From Pyrenopolyporus hunteri (Eukaryota; Ascomycota; Sordariomycetes; Xylariales; Hypoxylaceae), in NCBI GenBank assembly GCA_902806595.1, contig CADCXC010000012.1, positions 124,001 to 188,000 on the forward strand: a stretch of DNA of 64,000 nt, in the 5' to 3' direction. The position numbers and the translations under genes are program-made. This document shows, piece after piece, positions 23,164-35,669 of this stretch. How positions within the stretch are numbered: the stretch's first letter is position 1; every line of letters begins with the position of its first letter. The notes beneath the pieces are model-generated. The model searched no databases. It was given only the letters and a program-made list of their open reading frames with translations, and was not told the origin of the DNA.

Positions 23164-26100
23164 CTAAGAAGACACACCCATCCCCTTCCCCACAACATCC
23201 AGCGCGACGCGGCCCACGACCAACCACCACCACTCGCCCACAGTCGCGCTACACTCCGAATGGAAGCGCTGCAGGAGACCCAGACGGTTAATCCAGTCCA
23301 TGATGATCTTCGCCTCGAACGGCTCGACGAACGGCTTCAGCAGCACGCTCGCCGTCTGCGGGGTCAGGGGGCCCTTAGTCGCGAGCGCGAGGGCCGTCAT
23401 GCTGAGGTACGTGATCCAGCGGCCCTTATCTAAGTTGCCGAAGAAGTCGACCCAGATCGGGATCTCGTCCCGGGGGCCCTTCTGCGGTATCTCCGTCCTC
23501 CCCGCCTGCTGGAGGACCGGGAGGTCCCTGTCGAAGATGTAGCGCTGCGTGGGCGCCAGTTTCACGTTGAAGTGATAGTAGCTTTTCGGGAACGTCCGGC
23601 CGTCGTAGTTGCCGGGCTCGAAGCCGAAGGGGATGTGAGGGACGTCGACGGCTTCTACGTTGATGCGCCCGCTGGCTTGGAGGTTGAAGATTGCCATGAT
23701 GGTACCGTCGTCTGCGACGTAGTTCAGATGGAACTCTTCACCTTTGCGGAAAGTCTCGTCTAGCTGCGCTTTGAACTTGGCCGACTGTACGAATTTCTCG
23801 ACAGTGGCGGGTTTTTGGAGGTGCTTTGCGAAGACGCCGTGTAGTCGCAAAGACTGGCCGAGTATCTTCCCTTTAGTTCTCGATGCCACCCTCTCCGACG
23901 TGAGCCGGTCAACAACCTTCTTGAGTAATTCCGCTGTTCCAGCCTCATTCCTACCGCTCAAATTCAAGAGCTTCTCGCGGATCCTCTCGGGCATATCAGC
24001 CCCCCTAATCGGCGTGACACACAGAGAGCGAACCCACGACCTTGCTCGGCCTATGACCTCCTCTTCGGCCGTAACCTTGCGACCCAGAGGGATTGAAATG
24101 GGCTCGCTAGAAGTCGCCTCGACCCGGGAATATATCGAGGCTAAATTATGGAACCACGTCTCCCTCCAATCTGTAGCCTCGTTGGCTACATTCTCCAGAG
24201 AGAAGCTTTCCTCCAGATCGCGACGGGACTCAGGGAGCTCCACCTTGTCGTGGGTCTCGAGTTTAGTCGCCCAGACGATCAAAGACTGCCAGTCGTACGA
24301 TTCGATATCGTCGTAATTAATAGGCGCAATCTCCCCCGCCTCATAAGCCTCCAAAAATGCCGACTGGAACTTCTCCGTTAAGGCATCAATGTACGTCTTT
24401 CGTTCCCTGCTGACTTTGGGCCAGAATTTCCTCAGGGCTGAATGAGAAAATTTGGGAAACGTCTTCAGGATTAAACCAATATCTGTCTTCCTGTCTACTC
24501 CCCCCAATAGCGTCCTGAATACTACAAACGCAGCTATCAGCTCGGTTTCACCGCTGAGGCCAAGTTTCTCTTCACTCGAGCGTGGCATGCTCGCACGACC
24601 GCGATGCTGAATAGGTATAGGTTGGAGTGTTCGCGTCTTGTACTGGATCTGAGGCTCAGGTATTGGGGTTGGCTCGACGACTCTCTGAGGCTTTTTTACT
24701 TTAGTATTGATCTGCTTCTTTTGCTGCGGTTCAGCATCCTGTTCTCTTCTCGGTCGGCCTCTATTGCGATGGACAATCTGTAAGCCGGCGTCTTCGTCCT
24801 CGGGAGATGCGTTCTTGATATCGTCCGGTAAACTTTCGGCGGTATATTGGCTTGAACTCGGCCATTCGAGCGTGACGGGTTTCATACTCGATCTCGATAT
24901 ATCGGATGAGAGGCCAATGAATATATAATCCGGCGCGACTGATCCGTGTAAGAGAATTTGAGACCCTTCCGCCGACTGTTCCCATCTCTCGATGATGTCT
25001 ACTTCCCGTAGGAATCTTCCGTAAGACGGGTCGGCCCAGGTGTTGAATTGGAGTTTCCCTCGGATAGACTTGGTTATATCCCTGGCACTCTGCGGCAAAT
25101 TCGCTCGTTGGAACCATCTAGCCTCTGGCATAGCCCCGGACAACATGAAACTGGTGGAAGAGGTCTCGAAGAAACTAAGAGGTAACCAGGGCCAGCAACC
25201 GGTTCGTGTGCTCTGGATCGTCTTGTTTCTTGCAAAAGCTCTGCTGCTGTCATCCGAAGGGGGACTCACGCTCTCTTCCGCGTTGCTGCCATTGTGCGTA
25301 TCGAGAAGCATCGTATCGTCATCCTCTTCCTCAGATCCCGAGTCTTCGGGAACAAATGACGTAGAAATGGATGGCTCAACGAATTGATTTGCTGCAACTT
25401 TCTCAGACTTCTCCTTCGTATCAAGTATCAATTTATTACGAGCTTCTTCGATTCCGTCGCCTTGAGAAGTGTGGTTCCAAACTACTTCGAACGAGTCCGT
25501 GCTGTTCTCCATAGATATTTCTAAACCTTCTGGCTTATTACCCGAGAGCCGCCTCATTGATGCCAACTCGTTTTGGCGAGAGGTTCGAAGGGACGACAAA
25601 ATAGCATCGATACTTGGTCGGGGCGGGGGGGCCGCCTGAGGCAACGCTGACCACGTCCCGGTCGTAAAGTCCTGAAGATGGGCGGCTTGGTCGTTCCGTC
25701 TCTCGCCTGGATTCTGCTTCTGGTTCCAGATATACTTCGCAACCCTCGCCGTATCCCAATACTCGCGGTCCTCGCCCCGTCTGCGGGCCTTCGGGTTCTT
25801 CGTAGGCTTCTCCATATCCAGAGCATCAGCCCGTGTCTTCTTAGTTGGCGGAATATTCAACGACGCATCATCTTCCGCGGCCCGCTTCGAACTGACGGCC
25901 GATGTAGATACGGCGCCCATGACGTGTGCAGGATATTGTAATACTTCAATATCCTCGGTCACGTTCGACTTTCTAAGCGGTTTACGAGCCCCGTTGGGCC
26001 GCGGGACGTCTCGATACTTCGACGCAAGTGCATCGAATAATTCACTCTCGTCCTGCGATAGCGAAAATTCTTCCGGGATATACGGTTCCGGGAACATTTC

Positions 26101-29100
26101 CCTCATCTTCTCCTTGACAATGACCACCTTGGGGTCGGCGGCTAAATCTGCAATGCTAAGTCCCCCTTGTTGGTTATTTACCAGCACGCAGCATTCTTGA
26201 AGTTTGCCTTTATCATCAAGGAAGAAGAAGCGTTGCTGCACTAATGTTCCGGCTCTCTCCATCCTATTCACCACGCCCTGACAGACCTTCCAGTCAGGTG
26301 GCTCTATGTCGCCATGCCTCTTTACCCAGAGAGATACCACTGCCAAGTACAAAGAGCGTTGTCCGGGGAAAACGCCGTTGTTTTCGTCGAGAAGATGTTG
26401 AATAATCTGAGTAGTGCGATCCCTGCGTATCGAACCAACGGTGAGGGTAGGTGGCCTACGGGGTTTCTTAGGGGTTGACTGGTCTTGTTGTGTGGTTTCG
26501 CCATTCGTTTGATAGCTAGCCGTATTGGAATTTCTTGGATTTACGGCTCCGCCCTTCGTAGAGCCATCTGCAGCCGTCGTGGGCTTTAGTGAAGAAGGTC
26601 TCAAGTTGAAATCAGACAACGTTGGAGCCCCATTTATATCTTCTGCCTGCTTCGTGGGTAAACGGCTAGACGTAGTATGTGCTTTGGGTTTCTCGTGAAT
26701 ATCGGCTCTTCCAGCGCGTACGGGGGGTAAAGCGCGATTATCTATTACCTTCCGGGGAGTTCTCAGGGTGTTGGCCAAGTCATGTCTCTTTTCAACTTCC
26801 ATATTTCGTACCATATCGCGTTCCTTATTCTTGGACGGGCTCTCTGGCGTCTGCAATAGCATTTGATTGGTGATCTGGTTGTTTTCTCGCCGTTTCCGAT
26901 GTTCGATAATATCGTAAGCTTCCACATCCTGTAAGGCGATAGATTGCCGAGAGAAATCGGGTCTAGGCGAACCACTAGTATCATGACTTTGTGCGGAAGC
27001 CTCAATATCTCTAACGCGTTTCGGGGGTAAAAGAGGACGATTTGATCCAGTCTGAAGATTTCCTTGAGGACGTCTACGACCCGAGTTTGACCTCTGTGAA
27101 GAATCGGGGGCTTGGTCGCGTTCCTGACCAACAGAAGGTATCATAGACTTCGTTTTGAGAATTGGCTTTGGCTTTTCGAGTAGCTTAGGGGGAGGGGGAG
27201 GAGCTGGGACGTAAGAAGGGTTACAAGTTGTCCGAGATTTCTTAAGGTGGTATTCCAACCCATTCGAATTTTTCCAACTGTTGCCACATTTATCGCACCG
27301 ATACGCTGTCTTTCGACCGCGTTTTGCTGGGTTAGTCTGGATTGCGCTTGTTTCTGTGACCACTGTAGAACTACCTTCGGGTGCAATTTGGTGTAGATTT
27401 GGGTCTGCACCGGAAGGAGACTGAGGTTGGTACGATGATGTATCCATAGAGCCCGCAAGTGATCCGCTTCGGCTACCTTCAAACACTGACTTGAGCGAAT
27501 TGTGTTTAAAAGTTAAAACTAATGATTTCTTTCGACGTCCCTTTTTCCCCGGTGGATCTAGCAGGTTGTCGCGTTCCCGATAGACGCCAGGTGGTCTGGG
27601 AGGGGGTAGCGTGGGCGGCGTGGGAGGAGCCAATTGTTCCGAATTATCGGTTGTCTGTTGTGAGTTCGCGGCGGATACGGCCTCGGGACTAGTTCCGTGT
27701 GGGCGTGTTTCGGGGTCGTTAGAAGTCTTGTCCCCAACCCGGGCCTCCGCCAGCGGAGATTCCACCACCTTAGGTATCTTGTTAGGTCTTGCCTGGTCAT
27801 CCTCATTCGCATTTTTCTCAAGCTCGTCGCCCATAGCCCTCTTCCGCTTCCTATTCCCTTTTGGTCTTGGATTTTGTAGGCTGTTATGGAGCTGGGATAA
27901 TGAAGAAGCGTCCACAGGCGCAAATCTTCCTAGCGGAGGTTGTGAAAATGGGTGGCTACTGTGCGAAGTGACTGAACCGTTCTGCGGAATGTCTCCTTCT
28001 GGGGCCTGTCTAGCCGCGTTTTGTCCTTGATTTTCATCTTTGTCCTCGTTCCCATGTTCTCCGGGTGGGCTGTTGGCTTCGCCATCCGCAAAAAACTGAT
28101 ATGTCATCGTCCTCCCTATGCGGTTGAGCTGCGAGGTGACGTTCAGATGTTGTAAATGAGGAGGTTGCGAATTGGGTACGGACAAGGTTCCAGTGAGTGC
28201 GGCGATGTATTTGCGATAACTATATCCCAGTGTACTGCGTACGATTTCAAGGTTTGAGGACCCTCTTGGGCCGGCCCTCTTGATTATCTCGAATGCTGTG
28301 TTGACCATGGGTTTATACGGAGTCCACAAGGATGCTGCTTCGAATTGTCCTTGGCTTGGTTGTTGGGATTCCGGTTCTTCCTCCGGGATACGCTTTGGTT
28401 TTGCTTGACTGTGAGGACTAGGGTTGGCCTTCTTATTATATCTAGCTCGAGACGCTTGCCCCCTTTTCCCTAATCGAGCGGAGGGGACTTTTATATGAGC
28501 GCTCGGTGTAGTTCGGAAGACTCTCCATTCCTCAGCTGTCGGCTCCCTGATGAATTTTACGCAGTCCTTGAAAAGCCTCTGGCCGTTCGCAAATCTTGCG
28601 GCAACAAATGTGACTGCCCCAATGCTAGTAAACCACCGAGACGTCTTCGCTAGTGCTCTCATTTGAGGCACACGATTGGCGTCTAGTTTCGTTCGTATAT
28701 CGCAATACCGCATAAGCCCCCATGCCTTTATAACGGCGTTAAAGGCCTGCGCAATGGCTATGTAGTCCAGTCTCTCGCCATTCCAACTATCGCTAAATGG
28801 GACCGGGCGGAGATCCTTCGTCAGAGTCTCTTTCGACAAGTCGACCTTGTCGAAGTTGAGACCGTCACGATTTTCTTTCGCGTTGTCGGCAAATCGAGCG
28901 AGCCATAGCTTGCTAGAGCGGCAGCCGCGGAGGATGACGGACTGTTTAATAATGTACCCCTTCTTTGCTAAGGCGTCGGTGCGTGTCGGGAGGGACCGCT
29001 TGTCTTGACCTGTCAATCGGACTAGGTCACCTTGAAGAATTCCCTTTTCCTTCGTGGATGCGATATCGACAAGTGCTTTCCATTCGTACAACGGGACCCG

Positions 29101-29747
29101 CTTCAGATCTGGACCATGTCCAGTAAGGGTTTTCCATTGCCGTTCGTCAGAGACGTAGAGGCGAGGCCTATACTGCTGCGCCGCGCTTTCTAACACCCGT
29201 CTACTTTTAGAGGGCAATTTTCTATCGGCCTGTGGAGTGGCGGCTTGGTCCTTAGAAGTGCCGGCATCGTTTGTAGGTGGTAAATCATCCTCCTCCTCCG
29301 GAAGTTGCAGGATCTCATCTAAAGTGAGATGATTAAATCGTCTGTTGGGGCCTACAGAAACGTCCGCCCGTGCTACCAGCCATTTCCAGACTTTTGAAGC
29401 CACGGAAAGATCGTAGCCTTGAGCATTTTGTTGAATAGAACTGCTGCCATTCACATTTCCTGGTTGGTGAGGTTGCGCCTCGGCGGGAACGTCAACCTGG
29501 CTCTGCGCCTCATTATAAAAGGACTCAATCGCTTTCAACAGAGCAGAGACGGAATACCCTAGGTAATAACATGGTAAGCTTAGGCTGAACAAATGGCAAA
29601 AGCAACTGATTGCGCTCGAATCTTGTGGGTAAATTTTTCTCTTTTTAAAAATGTTTGATTCATTGAGGAATGAGACTTACCTCGACCACCAGAGAAAGCC
29701 AGCTCGGTTAAAAGCGACTCAATTAGCTCGTCAAGGCCAATATCCAT
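23164..29747 (-). CDS. tfc3: TFIIIC largest subunit, B-block DNA-binding (Tfc3/Sfc3)
   Basis: A small first exon (29747-29681) encodes MDIGLDELIESLLTELAF and joins to a very long exon (29558-23164), giving about 2153 residues. Across the joint the family N-terminus SGGRGYSVSALLKAIE is restored. Around residues 165-230 lies the extended winged-helix B-block domain (WKALVDIASTKEKGILQGDL, then LVRLTGQDKRSLPTR and KKGYIIKQ). Near 770-800 there is a C2H2-like finger, YRCDKCGNSWKNSNGLEYHL followed by C, set in a long disordered, basic, Pro/Ser-rich middle. The C-terminal third again has conserved helical blocks. This subunit binds the internal B box of tRNA and other RNA polymerase III genes and recruits TFIIIB. 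Its length is in the range known for filamentous fungi. The long exon has no stop or obvious internal intron. Confidence 0.93.
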
Positions 29748-30950
29748 CTTGCATGTGTGCGTTTCGACATTGAAAAAGGAGAGAAAATCGGGAGAGAAAT
29801 TTGTGCGCTAGAAGGATCGAACCAGTGTCCTTCGGAGATCTGACTTGAGAGAATGAAAATTGAGAACTGGGAAATTGATCTTCGATGAGGGGAGCTTGGG
29901 CTTGGCAGGCGAAGACCAAGGGAAGTTCGAGTCAATGCGGGGGAAATCTTTTTTCTTTCCTACTATGGAGCGACGGGCGAAAATGCAGTAATTGTCAGGT
30001 GACCTGGTCGCACTCACACGCCTTTGAGCATTACGGCTCAACCTCGGTTAAACCTTACAGAACTTGAGGTTGGGATCCACATATATGCTACCTAGGTACC
30101 TAGGTACTTCCTCACCCTTTTTCTCAACCCTTTCTCCCATTTTAAATCTGATGATGTTACGGAAGGGAGCTCCGTGTTAAGTCGAATGTAGCGAACTTAA
30201 ATCGAGGTGCTGGTACAGTTCTTGATTGTGGCATAATAATAGGTTATGTGCCGTTAATATAATATAGAGAGCTTGCCGTCGACTATCGCAGCAGATAATC
30301 TCAATAAAAAATAAGAACGGGCATAATCCGAAAGGCACCCATCACTCGTTAGACTCACGCCGTTCCCCCAGCAGTGTCAAGTGCTGGCTGATTATATCTG
30401 ATCGAGATTCTATAAATGCATCTCTAAGCATGATCTACCGCGCGTTTCCCGCGTATTTAAAGTTCAGCTGTCGGTCACGATCCTCTCATAAGTGCCTAGG
30501 GTTACTTAGACCGACGGGATAACGCGTGAGGGTATGTCCACGGGAAGTGCCCCGCACTAGGTAACGCCTGTAGCACTGAGGATATTGTCCCGCGCCATCT
30601 GAACACCATATAGTGACAAAGTCGTGGATTGTTACGAAGGACTCTGTGGACGCTTTGGCGACGAGCGGAGGCGGGGCACGGGGTAGGTCCTAATACGTGG
30701 ACTAAGATGGCCAAAACGTCCCTGACACGGAGTGGTATATCCGTCGAACCTGTGACGATCTAGTTGGACTCGCAAAGCGCGTCAAATGAGGGTAGTTCTG
30801 AAGTCATCATAGAGTTGATACTCCTACGACGAGCATAGAGATAGGGTTATTCAGGGTTAGGGTTAGGGTTAAAAATCAGATCCCATATAATGAGGATATG
30901 TGCGATACTTTATGAGGCCCAGCAAACCCAATTTCATTCCACTCTAGCCC
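29748..30950. other. Intergenic upstream of tfc3, with telomere-like repeat
   Basis: No gene seen. CCTAGGTACCTAGGTA palindromes lie at about 30090-30108, and a short telomere-type array lies at 30853-30870. The first 350 bases should hold the tfc3 promoter. Confidence 0.5.
30853..30870 (+). repeat. Interstitial telomere-type repeat (three AGGGTT units)
   Basis: Three exact tandem copies of the TTAGGG-type unit, preceded by a diverged copy (ATAGGGTT at 30841). TTAGGG is the telomere unit of most filamentous ascomycetes. Confidence 0.8.
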
Positions 30951-33900
30951 TCATCCCTCCATACTTCGTTTCTTCCCTTTAAACCACGGAATTGTCTGGT
31001 CTGGTTGAAGCAACGTTAGAGGTACAGTAGGCGTTAATACACCCCTTTGGGCGTTGAAGGGATCATTCGAGCTTTCCCCCTCATCCCACTCTTCTACCTC
31101 TTCCGTATCGCCCACACCGACAAGACCACTAAATACCCCGTTAAAACTAGAGCGATTCAATCTAAGGCCATCTCCACTCTGTTGTTGGTTAAATGGGAAA
31201 CCCGCAAGAAAGTTGGCTACTGCATTGGTAGGCATTTTCGGAGGCGATAGTCCGGTGATCGATTCGAATACGTCCGAGTTCACGATATGAATATAAAGAG
31301 TCTTGGAGCTTGCGACATCCCAAAGCCGCGGGTCCGAACTATCGGGGACGATGTCCTGCATGATGTTGCCTCCAACGCCGATTCCCAGAGTAGTTTGTGG
31401 TAGTGGACGTATGACTAGATCAAGAATCAAATCTCCATTTCCCATGGATAGATTCAGATCTGCAGAGGTTGAGAATCAGCTCTTATCGTTTAGAGGAATT
31501 AGTAGCAAAACGCTTTCGCAAAGGGAGGGAGGGGGGGCGAGCTATAAAACCTACCATCCGGAACTTCTAATCCGTCAAGCTTGAGAATCTGACGATGGCG
31601 AAAAACGCCAAGTCTCTCCTCAAGTATCTCCTTCAATGCCTTAACGTGCTTTGCGAAGCCGCGGAACACGACGACTCGATCAACCATGACCACAAACTTT
31701 GGTGCCCCTCCACCACGAGTGTTCAAAGACAAGTAGGCTAGACGACAATGCTAGACGAGGTAAGAGGAGGATATCACCGGTGGGATTGAATTAACTTACC
31801 TTCCCCGGAATGTCGAGCACGGAGACCGTTTCCTCTAGTATATCATTAGCTTTTAATTAAGTGGTCTTTTTGAATTATCCCTACCATCTCTGAGGAGTCT
31901 TCCGGCGTGAATTAGCCGTATTGCGTTTTTCTGTATACCCTCGACGTTCTCAACCCTTTGCTTTAATGTGGCGACTGTGTCACTCCCTACAGCAGGGATG
32001 AATATCTGTTTTCCTGTGAGAGTGATAAGTAGGACTCCATCATCAGCAATAGCAAAGGCCGGCATCGAAAAGCGTTGGGATCCGTCGTCATCGAATAGAT
32101 TACTGTCATCATCGAGGCGAGCACATTTGGCGGATAATATTCGAAAACTCTCTGTTGGAAGCCCGGCCATGGTCTCTATAATTCGGCGGAGATTGCTAGC
32201 GGTACTTGTTCTAGGCATTTCAAGGACCAGCGGCTGCCTGATGCTGCCGAAATACTTGATAGCGGAACCGAAGAAGCTGATAGAGCAAACAGACCTCGAG
32301 ACAGGCGCCGCCTACATGCAGTTAGCCCTCCGCTCACAACTTTATAATGAGTAGATAATAGGCGGGTGTACATGGTAATCACGGAGAAGCACCAAATCAA
32401 GTCTCGCGTCTTTTAACGACCTGAATATGGAATTCTTGATTGTAATTTCCTCGCTTCCTGCCGCCCTCGCGGGGAGGTTCGGATCTTCCCAATTGGTCGC
32501 TGGGACTTGGAGGTCAGGATTGTTGGTGACAATTCCACAGATATGAAGAACACCTTCGGGGTTCTGAAAGAGTTCTCTTGCAGCCTCCTGGACATCTTCT
32601 AATTTGTCGTCCGAGTCGACCTATATAGGTAATCAGTCATTCAAACTTTTAGGATTCTAATGGTTATACGAGTGCACCTTGAACATTTCACAACTCCCGT
32701 CTAAACTAGAGTCCCAGACGGCCAATATCTTCTCGCAGGAAGGTATTCTATAGGGCTCTAGTTCTATATCATATTGGTTACCCGATGACTCCGGTGCTTC
32801 GGCTAAAAGGTCCCGCACCAGCTTGACCCAGGATCGATTATCACCTTCTTCCGAAAGTCTCTTGATGTGAATACTATCTCCGTCGCGTAGTCCGAGTTCA
32901 CTGGGCGTCTTCAGAACGTCGTATACCCCCGCGTCAGTTGGTAGTGGTTGGTAAGATTTTAAAGGGCCTCCAATCTTTCCAGGGGCAACGTCTTTCGCAC
33001 TACCAGCGAACATACGCTCTGTTTCGAATTTAGGAATGATCTGTAACTGGATCCCCCCTATCTCGTCCTTCCCGGTCATTTGCCATTCTACAGTTCGGCC
33101 CTTACCGGGTTGCGCATTTTGACTTTCCACAAAGCTCTTGCCCGAGGATGAGCTGGAAGCAGAGGAAGATGATGCTCCATCCTGTTGTTGTTCCGTCCTG
33201 GTCAAATTAGTAGCGACGAACTGCCTAACCCTTCCAGGGCTGATGACTACCCCATCTAGACGCTTCTGTTCGGGGACGGTGATATAGTCTTGCTCTGAGC
33301 CGAATTCCTCGTTAGACTCCGTGATCTTGGGCGAAAGGAGACTATCCCCCGAAATTCCGTTAATGCCCCCAGTAAAAGGCCGGAGAGCAAAATTTTCAGA
33401 TTTAGGACAGTCAAAAGCTATCCACATAGCTTCTCTCGCTTTTTTAGGCGGGACGTTAGCCTTGCTTGGTACGTTGAGACTGATATACTTTTAGTACATA
33501 CCGTGCATCGGGAAGAATAGACCTCCCTTTGCTGCCGCATCGGCGGGTAATCGGTCTCTATACGAGAGAGTGTTATACAGAGGGAAAGTTCCTAAACCCT
33601 TTGGTGGCATATACATCAGATCATCTCCTTTTACGCGAACCGTCCTCATGAAGGATATTTGGAGAGCTGCGGCGCCGCCCCTTCCAGCCGTGATACAATG
33701 AGACATGCCCGTGCTCGATTGCATCCATTGAGGATACCGGTGGATTTTGGCAGAAATTGGATTAGGGAAGGCCTTGCTGAAGAAGGTCGCGATCGATTGC
33801 CTTGCGTTAATCCTGTAGCCTGACGAAACCTTATAGCAAGGACGACCATCGGTCACGCGGACTGGGGTTGTGAAGCAATCTACCCAGAATATTGATATAG

Positions 33901-35669
33901 GCGACGGGCGACCAGAGAACATGAAGCCTCGAATTGGCTTCATTTCTGTAAGTAAGGTTAGATTAGTTCGAATTCACGTAGGAATCATCTTGCCTGGGTA
34001 TTTAGTGTCGACTAGTCGCTTTAATTCTGAGAATTCTGTATCGTCTCTAACGCGTAGAATCAACGAAGACTCGGCCCACCCCTTTTCAGATGCGGACAAT
34101 TTTGGCTTTATGCCCCTGACCCTGATTGTGATAACGCTAGATTCGTCTACAGCATCGGCTAGCGCTATTGATGTCTCGCTCTCATGATCGTCGTCTTCAA
34201 TGGACTTTTTAGATCTCCTACCTACGGTTGACGCAGGGGTTTTAGAACTCGAAGGAGATCCCAAGCCGCTTGCTGAGTTGTTAGAGAGACTTGACAGTGA
34301 GTTTATCTACATCGAGGATGTTAGTGAGAAGGCCGAACTTGCTTAAGGAATTTACTTGACGCCAAGCCTACCTCTTTCTCCGATATCCCTGTGACGATGG
34401 GATTAAAGCGGGCGTCCCTGGTCCCGATAGCTGTCGAAAACTGGTTGAATACGGGCGACTCTAATAATTTGAAGTTAAACGCCAAGAAGATTATATCACG
34501 TATGAACGAGCGGCGATAACTTACTGGGAGTTGATACTTTGCTTCCAGAGCGTACAATTTCCTTGAGGGAGCCTTCTACGAGGACATATGTCTGATCCTT
34601 ATCTGAAGGGAACCGACAGATGTTGCGATGGTGAGTGTTGACTGGGAATACCCTCTCGTTCGGTAAATTAAGACGCGCCGATTCTTCGGGTACGACCTAA
34701 AATAGCATTAGACTGGCTCTCTGGAGCATGAATGGATAAACCAATGAAGTCTTCGTAATACCAGGGTAGTTAAGGGGCGTTCTATCTGTAACTCGATGAA
34801 GGACATGATGCTAAGATCGGCAGAACGAGGTAAGAAAGATTTTGATATCTCGAGGAGAATGGAGGAATGTGTGCTGAGCTGTTTAATAAGGTCCGTTCTT
34901 AGAAGGTGTGTTCCCGACGTGACATAGACGAGGTTCCGCAGAAAGGAAGTCCAATCAACAATCTCAGAGCCTCGGTGAGGGGTTCCCATGAACACGATGC
35001 CGATTGTGGATGAGACAATATCGCCGTATTGATGGTGGTTTTCATGGGCCAGAACGAGGGCCTGCCGCTAGTTAGTCTATTGAAGGAGCCGTCTAGGTTC
35101 ATATAATAAGGATAGGAAACCTTTTTGACCACTATTCCGCCAAGGCTATGGGCTACAAATATAAGGGGTCTACCCCGTGTCTGTTTAACATGTCAGCGTG
35201 CCAGGGGTTAAACAGCATTTGAAGATGCCATACTCCTCGGCCTTCCCTTAAAACCCATAATCTATTCAGTAAATCTCTGGCGAAGTCCTCTATTCCGCCC
35301 CTTGAGTTACTAAGGAGTAAGCTCGAGTCATATCCAAACGTCATGACCTGAGCGTCTGGCATGGCTTCTGGAAGAAAGTCCTCCAACCAAAGCATCCCAG
35401 TCTGCTTATCCTCCCATGTCTCACGGGCCTTACCGTTCAGTCCATGGATAGCGACGATACTGCGGGCGTGTTAAAACTTATTCAGATTGAATTAGGAGAT
35501 ATACTGACTCTACTGAAATTGGATCTCGATTAGCTGGTAGTTCAGGAGGGGGATGTAAAATGAAGAGCCCATGAGCATAGGACTCCGGAAAGTCAGTGCT
35601 TTCAGGGCAATTTGACGTCGGCTTCCGGCTCCGGCCGAGCTTCGACAACATCTTTCGAGCCCACCTCAT
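30951..35669 (-). CDS. SERAC1/SesB-like alpha/beta hydrolase fused to ubiquitin-like domains
   Basis: Fourteen exons join in phase to 1311 residues: 35669-35509, 35459-35234, 35180-35121, 35061-34762, 34696-34525, 34460-34372, 34306-33994, 33945-33502, 33432-32678, 32620-32372, 32311-31885, 31834-31800, 31750-31555, 31459-30951. Residues 50-300 are a lipase-type hydrolase: VDIVAIHGLNG, RPLIFVAHSLGG (nucleophile Ser141), VFMGTPHRGSE and THHRNICRF with the likely catalytic His272. A first beta-grasp follows at about 393-456 (ITIRVRG, SELKRLVDTKYPE, RGFMFSGRP). A conserved central region begins at AMWIAFDCP (594) and includes DYITVPEQKRLDGV and SPGRVRQFVA. A clear ubiquitin-like domain lies at about 1016-1092 (LITLTGKQIFIP, VEGIQKNAIRLIHAGRLL, then TRGGG) and a diverged one at about 1094-1163. 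The C-terminal block MQDIVPDSSDPRLWD...ITGLSPPKMP is conserved in fungal ubiquitin-like multidomain proteins. Intron 7 appears to be GC-AG. Function is unknown; membrane or immune signalling is inference. Confidence 0.82.

Noticed and set aside
33491..33943. Independent gene starting at the ATG at 33943
   Set aside because: The text before and after the GC-AG intron forms one beta-grasp, so it is an internal exon.
34321..34557. Separate minus-strand gene inside the hydrolase locus
   Set aside because: This frame is a shadow; the correct exons 5 and 6 lie in another frame and join the hydrolase to the ubiquitin-like part in phase.
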